In this document: in pieces, positions 53,230-62,781 of the stretch
Position numbering within the stretch: the stretch's first letter is position 1
Layout: every line of letters begins with the position of its first letter
Source: Candidatus Poribacteria bacterium
GTDB lineage: Bacteria > Poribacteria > WGA-4E > PCPOR2b
Assembly: GCA_022826645.1 (NCBI GenBank)
Contig: JAJDUM010000007.1
Location: 1 to 64,000, forward strand
Reading direction: 5' to 3'
DNA length: 64,000 bases
Program-made: the position numbers and the translations under genes
Notes under the pieces: generated by a model
Told to the model about the DNA's origin: nothing
What the model saw: the letters and a program-made list of their open reading frames with translations, nothing else
Databases searched by the model: none

Positions 53230-55704
53230 ATGGCAGATTATCAACCGCTCGATTTGTCAACGTTATGTAATGCAGGGTTTGAAGTTTTGGGCACGAACGC
53301 GAGTGCGCCCATAGGCGAGCAGGCCTTCCGTGGTCTTCCGTTTTTGGTCAACGCGGACGATTCAAAATGTTTCATCGCACTTAATGACGGTTCCGGAAGC
53401 GTGACGATCCCTATCAACCAATCCGCACGCCGCATTGTCATCGCACATCGCCTGTTGGAATCTGATCTGATGGAGGGCGGTGCCTTAGGCAAACCTGTCG
53501 CAGATTATGTGTTCCGTCTCGCAGAAGATGCCGAAATTCGTATTCCCATCCGTGAGCGATTTGAAATTGCCCATCTCTCCGAAGGTGGATCGCCCTTTCA
53601 CGCACTCCCTGATCAGAATGACCAACTGATGCCGCGTTATGAGGGGAGCTGGGAGGATATGGGCAGGCGTCAGACTGAGGTGTCGCGTGGCACAGCGCGA
53701 GGCTACTATCTGTGGTCCTGGGAAAATCCGCATCCAGACCGTGAGATCGAATCGCTGGAAATTGTTCCGAGCGGTCCCCACTTCATCGTCGCTGGAATCA
53801 CACTTTCACACGTTGACGAGCATCCCTTTGTCCGAGGAGGAAAGCGTGAAGCACGTCTAACCCTGACCAGTCCTGAAGATGCCGAGAAGCCGTTTGATCT
53901 TGATGTTGAAGTCGATCGGGGAATTGCCACCTATGTTCATGCACTGCCCGAAGCCTCGACCGATGATTTTGTCAACGATGATTTCGCCGGTTGGGGGGAA
54001 GCGCAGAACCCTAAGTCGAGCCCAGCCTATGTTGAGGTAGCCGCCATTCCATCAGCAACGGTGACGGTCAAGCAGGGTGAGGAAAAAGTGGGTGAGGTCC
54101 AGTGGGGTGATGTCGAAGAGAAGAAGGTAGTCGAAACCCCACGAATGCGCGTGGAACTGCTGGACCGTGGACGGAATTGGGTCCATGTGAATGTCCTCGA
54201 TGACGACACAGGCAACCCAGTCCCCTGCCGTGTACACTTCCGCTCGCCGGAGGGTATTCCGTACCAGCCGTACGGGCATCACAACCAAGTCAATTCTAAT
54301 CTCGGCAGTTGGCATATTGACATTGGTGGTGATCTCCGGCTCGGACAAGTCACCTACGCATACATTGATGGTCGTTGTCAGGGATGGCTACCGCGCGGTG
54401 AGGTTATTGTGGATATCGCGCGAGGATTTGAGTACGAGCCGTTACGGACGCGGGTGAATATCGAACCGGGGCAACGCGAACTGACGCTGCGTCTCAAACG
54501 ATGGATCCACATGAACGCAGAGGGATGGTACAGCGGCGATTCGCACGTTCACTTCCTCTCGACACAGGGGAGCCACACGGAGTCTCAAGGCGAAGATCTC
54601 AACATTGTCAATCTACTCCCGTCACAGTGGGGAAATCTCTTCACCAACACGGAGGACTTTACCGGCAAGCCGAGTATTTCGCAAGATGGTAATAACATCG
54701 TGTATGTCGGTCAAGAGAATCGGCAGCACTTTCTCGGTCATCTCATCCTATGGGGGCTAAAGGAGCCGGTGATGCCGTGGTGTAGCGATGGTCCCGGTGA
54801 ATCTGAACTCGGAGGGACACTGGAAATCACGATGAGTGATTGGGCGGATCAGTGTCATGCACAGGGCGGATCGGTCATCATTCCGCACCTCCCAAACCCG
54901 AACGGTGAGCCCGCAGCACTGATAGCCACCGGTCGCGTGGATGGCGTAGAAATGTTGCGTCATGCACCGTTCAACCATCTTGAATATTACCGTTATCTCA
55001 ACTGCGGTTATCGGCTGCCACTGGTAGGTGGAACGGACAAGATGAGCAGCGATGTACCTGTTGGTATCTATCGTACCTACGCATATCTGCCGGACCAGGA
55101 ATTTACCTACGACAACTGGTGTAAAAGTGTATCGCAGGGAAGGACATTTCATAGTGGTGGTCCCATTATCAACCTCACAGTGGACGGACACCATATCGGT
55201 GATACAATGCAGCTATCGGGTGCCGGTACAGTTGAGGTCGAAGCGTGGGCGGAGAGTATCTTCCCAATCCACACCCTCGAAATCGTCCAAGCTGGACGTG
55301 TCGTGGCGTCAACAGAAGATAGCAAAGGCACACGACGGCTGGAATTGAAAGCGCAGGTAAAGGTAGATGGACACACATGGGTTGCCGCTCGATGTGGTGC
55401 TCCCAACTATACCAGTATTCCCCATCACGATGGCTGGGGACGAGGGATATTTGCCCACACCTCTCCGGTCTATATTGCCTGCGGAGGCGAATGGTGGATG
55501 TTCGACAAGGATGCCGCGCAGTATATGCTTACGCTCATTGATGGCAACCTGACCTATATCCGTCAAACAGCTGCTCGACATGAGCCCGGTACGGCGACAC
55601 ACCATCACGGCGAGGACAATCATCTCACTTACCTTGAGCGCCCGTTCGTTGAAGCTCGTGCAGCGATTCACCGGCGGATGCATCAACTGGGGATTGCGCA
55701 TTAA
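53230..55704 (+). CDS. CehA/McbA-family metallohydrolase (PHP domain)
   Basis: An 824-residue protein, with aaaggag at 53214-53220. The first 430 residues are a beta-rich region of unknown function. The PHP-type hydrolase starts near GWYSGDSHVHF (about 434-444), with metal-binding HxH, and continues with PHLPNPNGE and GGTDKMSSDVPVG. The family includes CehA and McbA (carbaryl hydrolases) and many uncharacterised members common in planctomycetes and poribacteria. No signal peptide. The natural substrate is unknown, perhaps an ester or phosphoester. Confidence 0.78.
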   Translation: MADYQPLDLSTLCNAGFEVLGTNASAPIGEQAFRGLPFLVNADDSKCFIALNDGSGSVTIPINQSARRIVIAHRLLESDLMEGGALGKPVADYVFRLAEDAEIRIPIRERFEIAHLSEGGSPFHALPDQNDQLMPRYEGSWEDMGRRQTEVSRGTARGYYLWSWENPHPDREIESLEIVPSGPHFIVAGITLSHVDEHPFVRGGKREARLTLTSPEDAEKPFDLDVEVDRGIATYVHALPEASTDDFVNDDFAGWGEAQNPKSSPAYVEVAAIPSATVTVKQGEEKVGEVQWGDVEEKKVVETPRMRVELLDRGRNWVHVNVLDDDTGNPVPCRVHFRSPEGIPYQPYGHHNQVNSNLGSWHIDIGGDLRLGQVTYAYIDGRCQGWLPRGEVIVDIARGFEYEPLRTRVNIEPGQRELTLRLKRWIHMNAEGWYSGDSHVHFLSTQGSHTESQGEDLNIVNLLPSQWGNLFTNTEDFTGKPSISQDGNNIVYVGQENRQHFLGHLILWGLKEPVMPWCSDGPGESELGGTLEITMSDWADQCHAQGGSVIIPHLPNPNGEPAALIATGRVDGVEMLRHAPFNHLEYYRYLNCGYRLPLVGGTDKMSSDVPVGIYRTYAYLPDQEFTYDNWCKSVSQGRTFHSGGPIINLTVDGHHIGDTMQLSGAGTVEVEAWAESIFPIHTLEIVQAGRVVASTEDSKGTRRLELKAQVKVDGHTWVAARCGAPNYTSIPHHDGWGRGIFAHTSPVYIACGGEWWMFDKDAAQYMLTLIDGNLTYIRQTAARHEPGTATHHHGEDNHLTYLERPFVEARAAIHRRMHQLGIAH

Positions 55705-55734
55705 TGAAACGTGAAGCGTGAAACGTAATGCGTA
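55705..55734. repeat. Short tandem repeat (GAAACGTGAA units) after the CehA/McbA gene
   Basis: TGAAACGTGAAGCGTGAAACGTAATGCGTA consists of GAAACGT-, GAAGCGT- and GAAACGT-type units. It is the reverse complement type of the CACGTTT tandem inside the transporter gene (32206-32242). It begins immediately after the stop codon and lies in the 63-bp gap before the PhyH gene. Confidence 0.6.
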
Positions 55735-55767
55735 AAATATCAAGGTGAAAATAATGGAGGTCTGCCC

Positions 55768-56589
55768 ATGACCAAACTGGTGTCAAGCGGTTCAGATAAG
55801 CCGGAGGATTTCGGTTTAACTGATGACCAGATTACGCAATTCAAGCTCAACGGGTTCCTCGTGGTTGAGGATGTTTTATCGGCAGAAGAGGTAGAGACCC
55901 TTTCTGCCCATACCGACCTTATAGCTGCTGGCGAGGCAGAAAACATTCCGGAGACCAGTATCCAACTCGAAAAGATTTTCAGTGACGGCTCAAGGTCCGT
56001 AGAAAATCAGGTCCTATCTGTCCGCAAGCTATTCAACATCGCTGTCTACGACGAAATCATGTGGGCGCATGTCTGCAATCCCAAAATTGTCAACATCGTT
56101 GCGGGGTTGCTGGGTACTGATGATATCAAGATGTACGGCGACCAACTCTTCATGAAAGCGCCAGACGGAGTTGGCACAGCGCAGCGTTGGCACCAAGATT
56201 CCGCCTCCTGGCGTGATATCTTCCCAAAAGATCTGGTTAGCGCATGGACGGCTATTGACCACGCAACACTGGATAACGGATGCCTAAATTTCGTACCCGG
56301 AACGCACCGCTGGGGCATGATGCGTGGCGAGCAGTTGGCACCGTTTCTGGAAGACTTAGGGAGCGACGAATGGCCAATTATCCCCGTACCGCTGAGACCC
56401 GGCAGCATCAGCTTCCACCACAGTCTTACACTGCATCAAAGCGGTCCTAATAACACCAATACACGTCGCCGCGGTTACGCTGTACACTACATGCGCGCGA
56501 CCTCACGTAAAGATAAATCGATAACCGATGCGCCGAAGATGCCCCCTTTTAAGCAGGTGAGAGGTCGTTCTTGGCAAGGACGTGTGTGA
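55768..56589 (+). CDS. Phytanoyl-CoA dioxygenase (PhyH) family protein
   Basis: A 273-residue protein with ggagg at 55756-55760. Iron ligands: H and D of RWHQDSASWR, distal His in HSLTLHQSGPN, and R in RRRGYAVHY. The block AIDHATLDNGCLNFVPGTHRWG is the family signature. Substrate unknown. It is 63 bp downstream of the CehA/McbA gene, so it may belong to that transcript. Confidence 0.85.
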   Translation: MTKLVSSGSDKPEDFGLTDDQITQFKLNGFLVVEDVLSAEEVETLSAHTDLIAAGEAENIPETSIQLEKIFSDGSRSVENQVLSVRKLFNIAVYDEIMWAHVCNPKIVNIVAGLLGTDDIKMYGDQLFMKAPDGVGTAQRWHQDSASWRDIFPKDLVSAWTAIDHATLDNGCLNFVPGTHRWGMMRGEQLAPFLEDLGSDEWPIIPVPLRPGSISFHHSLTLHQSGPNNTNTRRRGYAVHYMRATSRKDKSITDAPKMPPFKQVRGRSWQGRV

Positions 56590-56602
56590 GGTTGAACGCA
56601 AA

Positions 56603-57658
56603 ATGTCACATCGGCAGCGGCTGCTAACAACCTTCCTTATCCTTTGTTTGATCGCTATCTTTGGGCTTGGGATACAGGGGAGTTCGGTTGAGTCAGCGAA
56701 TCTAATCTCTGCAACACCTCTATCCCAAACCGCGCTTCAGTTGCGATTTGACCGAACCCTAAACCCCGGAGCAGCAGAGGATCTGTCAAATTACCGAATA
56801 GAGCCGAAAATTGAGGTCGAATGGGCAACGCTCCACTCACGGGGGACTATTGTACATCTCTCCATCAGTCCACTTAAAATTGATAAGAACTACACCCTAA
56901 GCGTTCACGGTATAGTTGTCCCAAAGAAGGAAGTCACTATTGCCCTGCCAGAGATCATGGATATAACCTTTGGTGAAGGTCAAAGGGTGACGTTTTCAGG
57001 ATGGGTGCGGGATACCAGTTTAATCGTCGATCCACAGAAGAAGTTGAGAAACTATAATGCCGGTGCCGAAGAATTCCTGCTGTGTACACCTATCGGCGGT
57101 GTCTTCTTCCTCGCTTTTGACATCATGGAGGCGTTCGAGGAAATCGGTATCACGCAAGAGACCAGCATCCTAAATGCTTCTATCAGCCTCCATGCAGAAT
57201 CCGTCGGAAACGATATACCCCAGCAGATTATTATTCGGCGTGTGCTGCTTCCCTGGCATGAGGGGGCACAGAAATCCCAGCCCGCGCAAGAGAATGAACT
57301 GACTTATAACAGTGCGATGCACCAAAATTTTCCGTGGAATAAACCCCCGGCGCAAGCGATGTTAGGGGGTGTTAACGGTGAGGAACCGAGTGATTACAAC
57401 GGCTCTGAGGATGTCGCATATCGAATCGATGGATTGACAGAGATTGGTGCTGCTGAAGGACGATATCTCTGGCACGGAAGCTCGATAACAGAAGCCGTTC
57501 GTTTTTGGTTCGCCTATCCGGATTATAGCTACGGTTACCTGTTTGCGCTGCGGGACGGCACAGCGCCTGTCCGTTTCTCTTCCAAAGAGCACCCCAATGA
57601 CACCCACCGACCTGTGCTAACAATTCAGTATAACACAAGGGTAGGAAATAACGAGTGA
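56603..57658 (+). CDS. Secreted protein with Ig-like N-terminus and DNRLRE-like C-terminal domain
   Basis: A 351-residue protein. ATG 56603 (13 bp after the PhyH stop) is preferred over GTG 56582 inside it. A signal peptide is visible (about 1-33, hydrophobic LLTTFLILCLIAIFGLGI). Residues 35-120 look like an Ig-like domain with LNPGAAEDLSNYRI, common in extracellular proteins. The rest resembles a DNRLRE-type jelly-roll (strands ending HRPVLTIQYN). A cell-surface or periplasmic role is likely, perhaps substrate binding. It faces the convergent kdtA gene. Confidence 0.6.
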   Translation: MSHRQRLLTTFLILCLIAIFGLGIQGSSVESANLISATPLSQTALQLRFDRTLNPGAAEDLSNYRIEPKIEVEWATLHSRGTIVHLSISPLKIDKNYTLSVHGIVVPKKEVTIALPEIMDITFGEGQRVTFSGWVRDTSLIVDPQKKLRNYNAGAEEFLLCTPIGGVFFLAFDIMEAFEEIGITQETSILNASISLHAESVGNDIPQQIIIRRVLLPWHEGAQKSQPAQENELTYNSAMHQNFPWNKPPAQAMLGGVNGEEPSDYNGSEDVAYRIDGLTEIGAAEGRYLWHGSSITEAVRFWFAYPDYSYGYLFALRDGTAPVRFSSKEHPNDTHRPVLTIQYNTRVGNNE

Positions 57659-57678
57659 TGTTCTCGATATCCGACGCG

Positions 57679-58986
57679 TTATGCCGTTAGGTAGGACCTT
57701 ATCTGATCCAATGTACGCTCGGATGCCCCCAAATTCTCCTCAATGACCTGCTTCCCGATCTGTCCCATCCGAGCCCGTTCCGCCGCATCCGAAAGCCACG
57801 ATGTGAGCACATCTGCCATCTCCTGAGCGTTATTAATCAACCGAGCTGCCCCTCGCGTTTTCAGGATACCTGCCTCATAGGCGTTGTGAATCGTGGGACC
57901 GAATAAAATCGGTTTCGCCATTGCTGCTGGTTCCATCACGTTGTGGACACTCCCGTGGAAACTCCCACCGACGAACGCCACCTCCCCTAACCTGTACAGC
58001 TGTGCTAACAGGCCAACGGTGTCAATCACAATGACATCAGTTTCGCTCAGATCAATACCTTCCCGTAGCTCTGAGAAGTAGACCCCGGAAAGACCTAGAT
58101 CATCAAGCTGCGCCCGAATTTCATCGATCCGTTCCGGAGTCGGTTCGTGGGGCACGAGGATCAAGTGTGGCAGGTTGTTGGAATCTGGAGTATGCGAGTT
58201 GTTTTCACGTAAATGTTGGTACGCCTCAAGCACGACTCGTTCATCCTCCAAGTAAGTGCTGCCTGCAATTAAGATTGGGCGTTTCAGTGTCGGTTGACCC
58301 AGAAAAAAATCAGCCTTCCCATTAACAGCGACCGCACGTTGGTATACACGGTCAAAGCGGGTATCTCCTGTTACCTCAATCTGTGCGGACAGTGGACAGA
58401 TCAGGCGAAATCGTTGTGCATCGTCCTCCGAAATTACGCAGTGTACCGAGATGTATTGATGGACAGCTCTGAAAAAAGGGCGCGCAAATGAGGCTAACCG
58501 TTTAGATTCTGGATGCAGCGTCCCTGCGATGAGCGCGATAGGAACGCCGCGCTTAGCAGCACACCAAACAAGGTTGGGCCAAATGTCAAACTTGGAAAAG
58601 ACGAGAAGAGATGGCTTGATGATTTGAAAGAGGCGTTCTGCGTTTCGAGCGGTATCCAACGGAAGATATATAGCCGCATCGTGGTGAGGATAGCTTGTTA
58701 CGTTGGAATGGACGGAGGGGGAAAAGTACGTTAAGACGATGCACGACTCATCTTTGAGTGCTTCGATGAGCGGTTTGGCTTGTTCAAATTCTCCAACAGA
58801 TGTGAAATGAAACCACGTCGTCTGATTCAGTTTTCGTCCTGATTGCAGCTGTTCTGCGATTGAGTCGAAAACGCCTCGCCGCCCGGCAAGTCCTTCTCGG
58901 ATCTTGGGACTAAACCGAGCAGCTATGTAATACCCAACGGTCAGCGCGGGGATTACAAGAGTATTATAGAGCGTTTTCCAGACCAT
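57679..58986 (-). CDS. kdtA: 3-deoxy-D-manno-octulosonic acid transferase (KdtA/WaaA)
   Basis: A 435-residue protein with an N-terminal membrane segment and the GT30 signatures: HFTSVGEFEQAKPLIEAL, LVFSKFDIWPNLVWCA, GTLHPESKRL, and VAFVGGSFHGSVHNVMEPAAMAKPILFGP. It attaches Kdo to lipid A at the inner face of the cytoplasmic membrane, so the organism makes LPS-type lipid. It starts 17 bp after the thioredoxin gene. No clear ribosome binding site precedes this ATG. Confidence 0.92.
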   Translation of the reverse strand: MVWKTLYNTLVIPALTVGYYIAARFSPKIREGLAGRRGVFDSIAEQLQSGRKLNQTTWFHFTSVGEFEQAKPLIEALKDESCIVLTYFSPSVHSNVTSYPHHDAAIYLPLDTARNAERLFQIIKPSLLVFSKFDIWPNLVWCAAKRGVPIALIAGTLHPESKRLASFARPFFRAVHQYISVHCVISEDDAQRFRLICPLSAQIEVTGDTRFDRVYQRAVAVNGKADFFLGQPTLKRPILIAGSTYLEDERVVLEAYQHLRENNSHTPDSNNLPHLILVPHEPTPERIDEIRAQLDDLGLSGVYFSELREGIDLSETDVIVIDTVGLLAQLYRLGEVAFVGGSFHGSVHNVMEPAAMAKPILFGPTIHNAYEAGILKTRGAARLINNAQEMADVLTSWLSDAAERARMGQIGKQVIEENLGASERTLDQIRSYLTA

Positions 58987-59003
58987 GGTATGACGCGGTA
59001 CGC

Positions 59004-59330
59004 TTATATTGCAGACAGGATTTTGTCTTTAATTGCATCCTTTGGTAGGGCACCAACAATCTGCTCAGCGACGGTTCCTTCTTTGATGACCAGGAGCGTT
59101 GGGATGCTACGAATACCATATTTCATTGCTGTTTCGCGGTTGTCATCCACATTCAATTTTCCCACCTTGAAGGTGCCAATATTCTCATCAGCAAGTTGTT
59201 CAAGTGTCGGCGCAATCATTTTGCAGGGACCGCACCATTCTGCCCAAAAATCGACGACAATTGGCGTGTCGGAATTTAACACAGTATCTTCAAAATTGTC
59301 ATCCGTGACTTCTATAACATTCTCAGCCAT
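59004..59330 (-). CDS. trxA: Thioredoxin
   Basis: A 108-residue standard thioredoxin. ATG 59330 follows aaggag (59337-59342 on the plus strand complement); a longer reading from 59552 is rejected. Active site WCGPC (W32-C36), cis-proline in IRSIPTLLV and terminal alpha-helix are all present. A cytoplasmic disulfide reductase, likely to supply MsrB among others. It has a good promoter of its own and may lead the kdtA gene (17-bp gap). Confidence 0.95.
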   Translation of the reverse strand: MAENVIEVTDDNFEDTVLNSDTPIVVDFWAEWCGPCKMIAPTLEQLADENIGTFKVGKLNVDDNRETAMKYGIRSIPTLLVIKEGTVAEQIVGALPKDAIKDKILSAI

Positions 59331-59372
59331 GAATTGTCTCCTTACGAAAATAGTAGTACAAAATACACTAAT

Positions 59373-59401
59373 ATAATACCTCAGAAAATTGAGAGAGTCA
59401 A
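59373..59401 (-). promoter_or_regulatory. Sigma-70-like promoter of trxA
   Basis: On the minus strand TTGACT (59401-59396) and TATTAT (59378-59373) are separated by 17 bp, ending 42 bp before the trxA ATG at 59330. It sits in the gap between the DUF4340 gene stop and trxA. Confidence 0.65.
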
Positions 59402-59412
59402 ATGGATTACGA

Positions 59413-61218
59413 TCAATTTTCGTCCGGTATTGCTCGCAGATCATCCACCGTTTTTGTGAGATTTTCCACAATCTCTTTCTTGAGGAGAAAAACTGTCTTT
59501 GGTACGTTCCGCAAGCGTCCGTAGTGCTGTGTATTGTCGGCAGATTTTCCAATTGTTACCCGGTGCTCTGTGCGATCTTTCAATGTCACCACAAGTTGAA
59601 TTTCCGGCGCGTCAAATCCTGTCGCTGCTACGGTTGGGGCCACCGGTAAGAACGCCTCAACGGTCAACTGGTTTACCTGCTCGATGATGCTGCGAACTGC
59701 TCCATTTTTTGCTGGCTCTTGGACTGGATGCGTCAGTCGCCAATTCGTCCCCTGTTTTTGACAGGTCAAATTGACATTGCCATGTTTTAGCGCAACTTTG
59801 GAGACAGCATCGCTGTCGAAATCAAGGATCTGCTTGTGTCGGAGTTCAGCAACTCCCATCCCAAGGAGGTCGACAATCTTCCCCTTAACTAAGAAGACGG
59901 TGTCAGCGTTCTGGGATTTGACATAGACGTTATCCCCCTTCGTCTTCCCAACAAGCAGCACGGCAGGTTCGGTATCAGGGACCATAAACGACGCCTGAAT
60001 CGAAGGTAAATCCAAGCCGTAAGGATGAAGACTCTTCGCCTGATCGTCGGCGAACGCAACCGCCTTTAGCGCATCCACACCGAATAAAAGGTCATCTACC
60101 GCTTCCGCGTCTGCCTTCAACGTAACCGGGGACGTAATCTCCCATTCGCCGTCCGCATTTTTCTGACACATAATCCTGTCTTCCCTTTGGCGGAGCGTGA
60201 ACCGATGGGTAGCCGTGCGTTGGAAGTCAATGATCCGTTTGTCGCGGAGATCGAAAACGGTTCTGTCCAGTGTTGTGTAAATCTCCCTATTGACTGCGTA
60301 AACGGCATGATGATCCGGGCGTGCGACATAAATTCGTCCGCCTATTCCTGCATCGCTACCGATCTGTAGTTCCTGTTTCGGGGCATCAGCCGTGAACTGA
60401 AGTGTAACGGTAATTTTCGGGGGGCTGAGCCCATAATTTGCAGGATCGTAGTCACCAGCCGCCTCAAAGACCACCGCTTTCAAACCAGCAAGTGCCGCCA
60501 CGATTTCTTGAATTGATCTGGTATCGGCTTTTGCTTCCACCGGTTGAATCATTTTCCATTCACCCGCGTCCCCAGCTGTGTCACTGTTCAAACCGATCTG
60601 GCTTTCGCAATGGATCTCAGGCTGGCTCCCAACTCGCAGATGGAGTGCTGTTACCGCAGCCGGTGAAAAGTTGAAAATATCCCGATCCCGCAGGTCCGAA
60701 GGCGATTTTGTAAAGTCATCCAGCGCGCTCGATTCTATCAGAAAGATATGGGATTCGGACTGCTCTTGTGTGTAAACGGAATAGTTGACGGTCTTATTAC
60801 CAATGAAAAAGGTTCTGGCTGGGGCTTCTCCCCCTGTCCATAATTCGATTTGGATATTGGGTGGCTGTAATCCGTACTGTGCATAATCTTCCGCTTCGAG
60901 TGTCTGCTTGACCTTCTTTTCTAACAGATCGTTCAGCATCTCATTGACCTTAGCCGCGTCAGCTTCAGCAGTGAAGGGGGCTGTCAGTTTCCAGACACCG
61001 TCGGCGTTTTTCGCTAATGTTAGAGATCGATACGATTCGTCCTTGAACGATAAGCGTATCCGCTGAATTCTGTCCTCATTGAGCGTATAAATCTTGCGGA
61101 TCTTCTGAGCTTCCGCCTCCGACTGTTCTGCGTCGGGAGATGGACGCCCGAAAAAGAAATATGCACCACCGAGTACGATGAATACTGCAAGAAAAATCAA
61201 CGTCGTTTTGAAATTCAC
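59413..61218 (-). CDS. Membrane-anchored DUF4340 protein with four repeats
   Basis: A 601-residue protein. GTG 61218 is preferred because an aggaggtg site sits 8 bp before it; a reading from 61263 lacks one. One N-terminal transmembrane segment (LIFLAVFIVLGGAYFFFG) is followed by four DUF4340 repeats, each having a W(K/E/R)(L/M/I)T/x-P(V/F) strand and a long helix (residues about 35-110, 185-260, 330-400, 470-540). DUF4340 proteins often sit beside GldG/ABC-2 type transporter genes, but none is here. An extracytoplasmic envelope protein is likely. Confidence 0.72.
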   Translation of the reverse strand: MNFKTTLIFLAVFIVLGGAYFFFGRPSPDAEQSEAEAQKIRKIYTLNEDRIQRIRLSFKDESYRSLTLAKNADGVWKLTAPFTAEADAAKVNEMLNDLLEKKVKQTLEAEDYAQYGLQPPNIQIELWTGGEAPARTFFIGNKTVNYSVYTQEQSESHIFLIESSALDDFTKSPSDLRDRDIFNFSPAAVTALHLRVGSQPEIHCESQIGLNSDTAGDAGEWKMIQPVEAKADTRSIQEIVAALAGLKAVVFEAAGDYDPANYGLSPPKITVTLQFTADAPKQELQIGSDAGIGGRIYVARPDHHAVYAVNREIYTTLDRTVFDLRDKRIIDFQRTATHRFTLRQREDRIMCQKNADGEWEITSPVTLKADAEAVDDLLFGVDALKAVAFADDQAKSLHPYGLDLPSIQASFMVPDTEPAVLLVGKTKGDNVYVKSQNADTVFLVKGKIVDLLGMGVAELRHKQILDFDSDAVSKVALKHGNVNLTCQKQGTNWRLTHPVQEPAKNGAVRSIIEQVNQLTVEAFLPVAPTVAATGFDAPEIQLVVTLKDRTEHRVTIGKSADNTQHYGRLRNVPKTVFLLKKEIVENLTKTVDDLRAIPDEN

Positions 61219-61335
61219 GTCTGAATCACCTCCTGTTTTACCTGTCCATTCACCACTTTGCACACCCCATACGAGACGTCGGATGCAGAATCGAACGTCT
61301 TTTCAAACGCTCACCGATTGTATCAGATAAACCGT

Positions 61336-62781
61336 CTATTTTGCGACAATGACCGTGCCAGTATCATAACTCTCGCCCACCTGAATCTGATAAACGTAAA
61401 CACCACTTTCCACGATGTTGCCAAGCTCATCCTTCCCATCCCAGTCCAAGTCACGAGTGCTCGGATCTGTAGCCCTTAATTCCCTAATAAGCACGCCGTG
61501 GATATTGAAAATAAGGACACTAAACTCGCCTTCAACGCCTTCAATCGCGCGAGCGGGGAACACGACACGGTTAAAGTCGGGATTGTCCGACAGAGGGGTG
61601 AACGGATTTGGGAACGGCTTGCCGAGGATACGCAGAATTTGGGAAATCTGTGCCGAGCGATTACCGACTTCATCTACCGCTTCGATCGCGTAAGTAAAAA
61701 CACCGATCCCAAGCCTGCGTTCATCCAAAAACATATTGGCTTCCTCTACAGAAATTTCTACGTTTCCTCCGTGTCGATTCGTCAAAGGTGTGAGGCGTTG
61801 TCCCAACTTGGCGAAGAAAAGTCTATATTTAACGACGTCGGGGGTCGGGCTAACCGCCCAGCTCAGGTTGATGACATCGTCAGATTCAACGACAGTCAGG
61901 TTTTCAGGCGGTTGAGGTGGGGCTGTGTCCAATAGCACTTCGACGGTGACGCTGTCGGAACGCTTAGATCTTAGGAGCGGTGTTTTATACGCTTCAATCG
62001 CATAGTTATGCGTTCCCGGCTCGACGTTCACATCCAGGAATGCCTCAGTATTTCGACTTGAATCGGCTTCAACTCTGATCTCAATCCGGGGTGCATCGTC
62101 ACGATAGATAAAGTAGCCAGCAACATCCGGATCGACTGATTTTTGCCAAATGAGTATGACGTCATTTTCGCCGTCTGCATTTCTTGTCGCACTGAACCCT
62201 TCGACTAGATCGGGAGGCACGTTGGGAATGATCTGGAGCGTAAAATCGTCGTTATTTCGCTTGCCATCTGTGTTGCCCGGTTCGATAAATCCACCAATCG
62301 GCACGTCAGCCAAGTTTCTGAGACGTGCTCTAAAGGTAATCTCTTCAGCGGTGGAATCCTCTGCAAGCGTGGGATTCGGTGCCTTACCGTCGAACACAAT
62401 CTCGTTGAGCGTATTATCGAGATCGGTGATTGCTTCGTCTAAAAGAATGCGGAGGCGGTTTCCTGCGGGCTCTGCAACGGCATCAGTTTCTTGACCGTTA
62501 CGCGAAAAAGATCTAAAGTCTGACGGATCAACAATGAACCCAGCTGGCAGTATAATTTCAATTGTCTTAATGTCTTCATCAATCGGTTTCGCGAGCGAAC
62601 GATCGATCCGCAGGCTAACGATCAAGGTCACAGTCGAGCCTGCGGGAATAAGTCCTTGGTCGTCATCTTTAACGTTGATTTCGCCTACCGATGTAACGGC
62701 GGTGTGACCATTAACTGCGAAACACGCTAAAAGAAATGCAATCAGAAGGACGAGGAAATGGGATTGTTTTTTGCTATTCAT
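61336..62781 (-). CDS. Secreted protein with fibronectin-III-like domains and FlgD-like C-terminal domain
   Basis: A 481-residue protein with a signal peptide (about 1-28). A cohesin/Ig-like region (about 30-180) precedes two fibronectin-III-type domains (NADGENDVILIWQKSVDPDVAGYFIYRD; NLTVVESDDVINLSWAVSPTPDVVKYRLFF). The C-terminus has PFPNPFTP and LDWDGKDELGNIVESGVYVYQIQVG, the FlgD-Ig-like domain that in many FCB-group bacteria carries type IX secretion or gliding-linked sorting. Its start overlaps the preceding PorV/PorQ gene (ATGA at 62778-62781). Confidence 0.78.
   Translation of the reverse strand: MNSKKQSHFLVLLIAFLLACFAVNGHTAVTSVGEINVKDDDQGLIPAGSTVTLIVSLRIDRSLAKPIDEDIKTIEIILPAGFIVDPSDFRSFSRNGQETDAVAEPAGNRLRILLDEAITDLDNTLNEIVFDGKAPNPTLAEDSTAEEITFRARLRNLADVPIGGFIEPGNTDGKRNNDDFTLQIIPNVPPDLVEGFSATRNADGENDVILIWQKSVDPDVAGYFIYRDDAPRIEIRVEADSSRNTEAFLDVNVEPGTHNYAIEAYKTPLLRSKRSDSVTVEVLLDTAPPQPPENLTVVESDDVINLSWAVSPTPDVVKYRLFFAKLGQRLTPLTNRHGGNVEISVEEANMFLDERRLGIGVFTYAIEAVDEVGNRSAQISQILRILGKPFPNPFTPLSDNPDFNRVVFPARAIEGVEGEFSVLIFNIHGVLIRELRATDPSTRDLDWDGKDELGNIVESGVYVYQIQVGESYDTGTVIVAK

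Noticed and set aside
59331..59552. N-terminal extension of thioredoxin
   Set aside because: It would run through the trxA promoter and the end of the DUF4340 gene; ATG 59330 has a good ribosome site and gives a normal thioredoxin.
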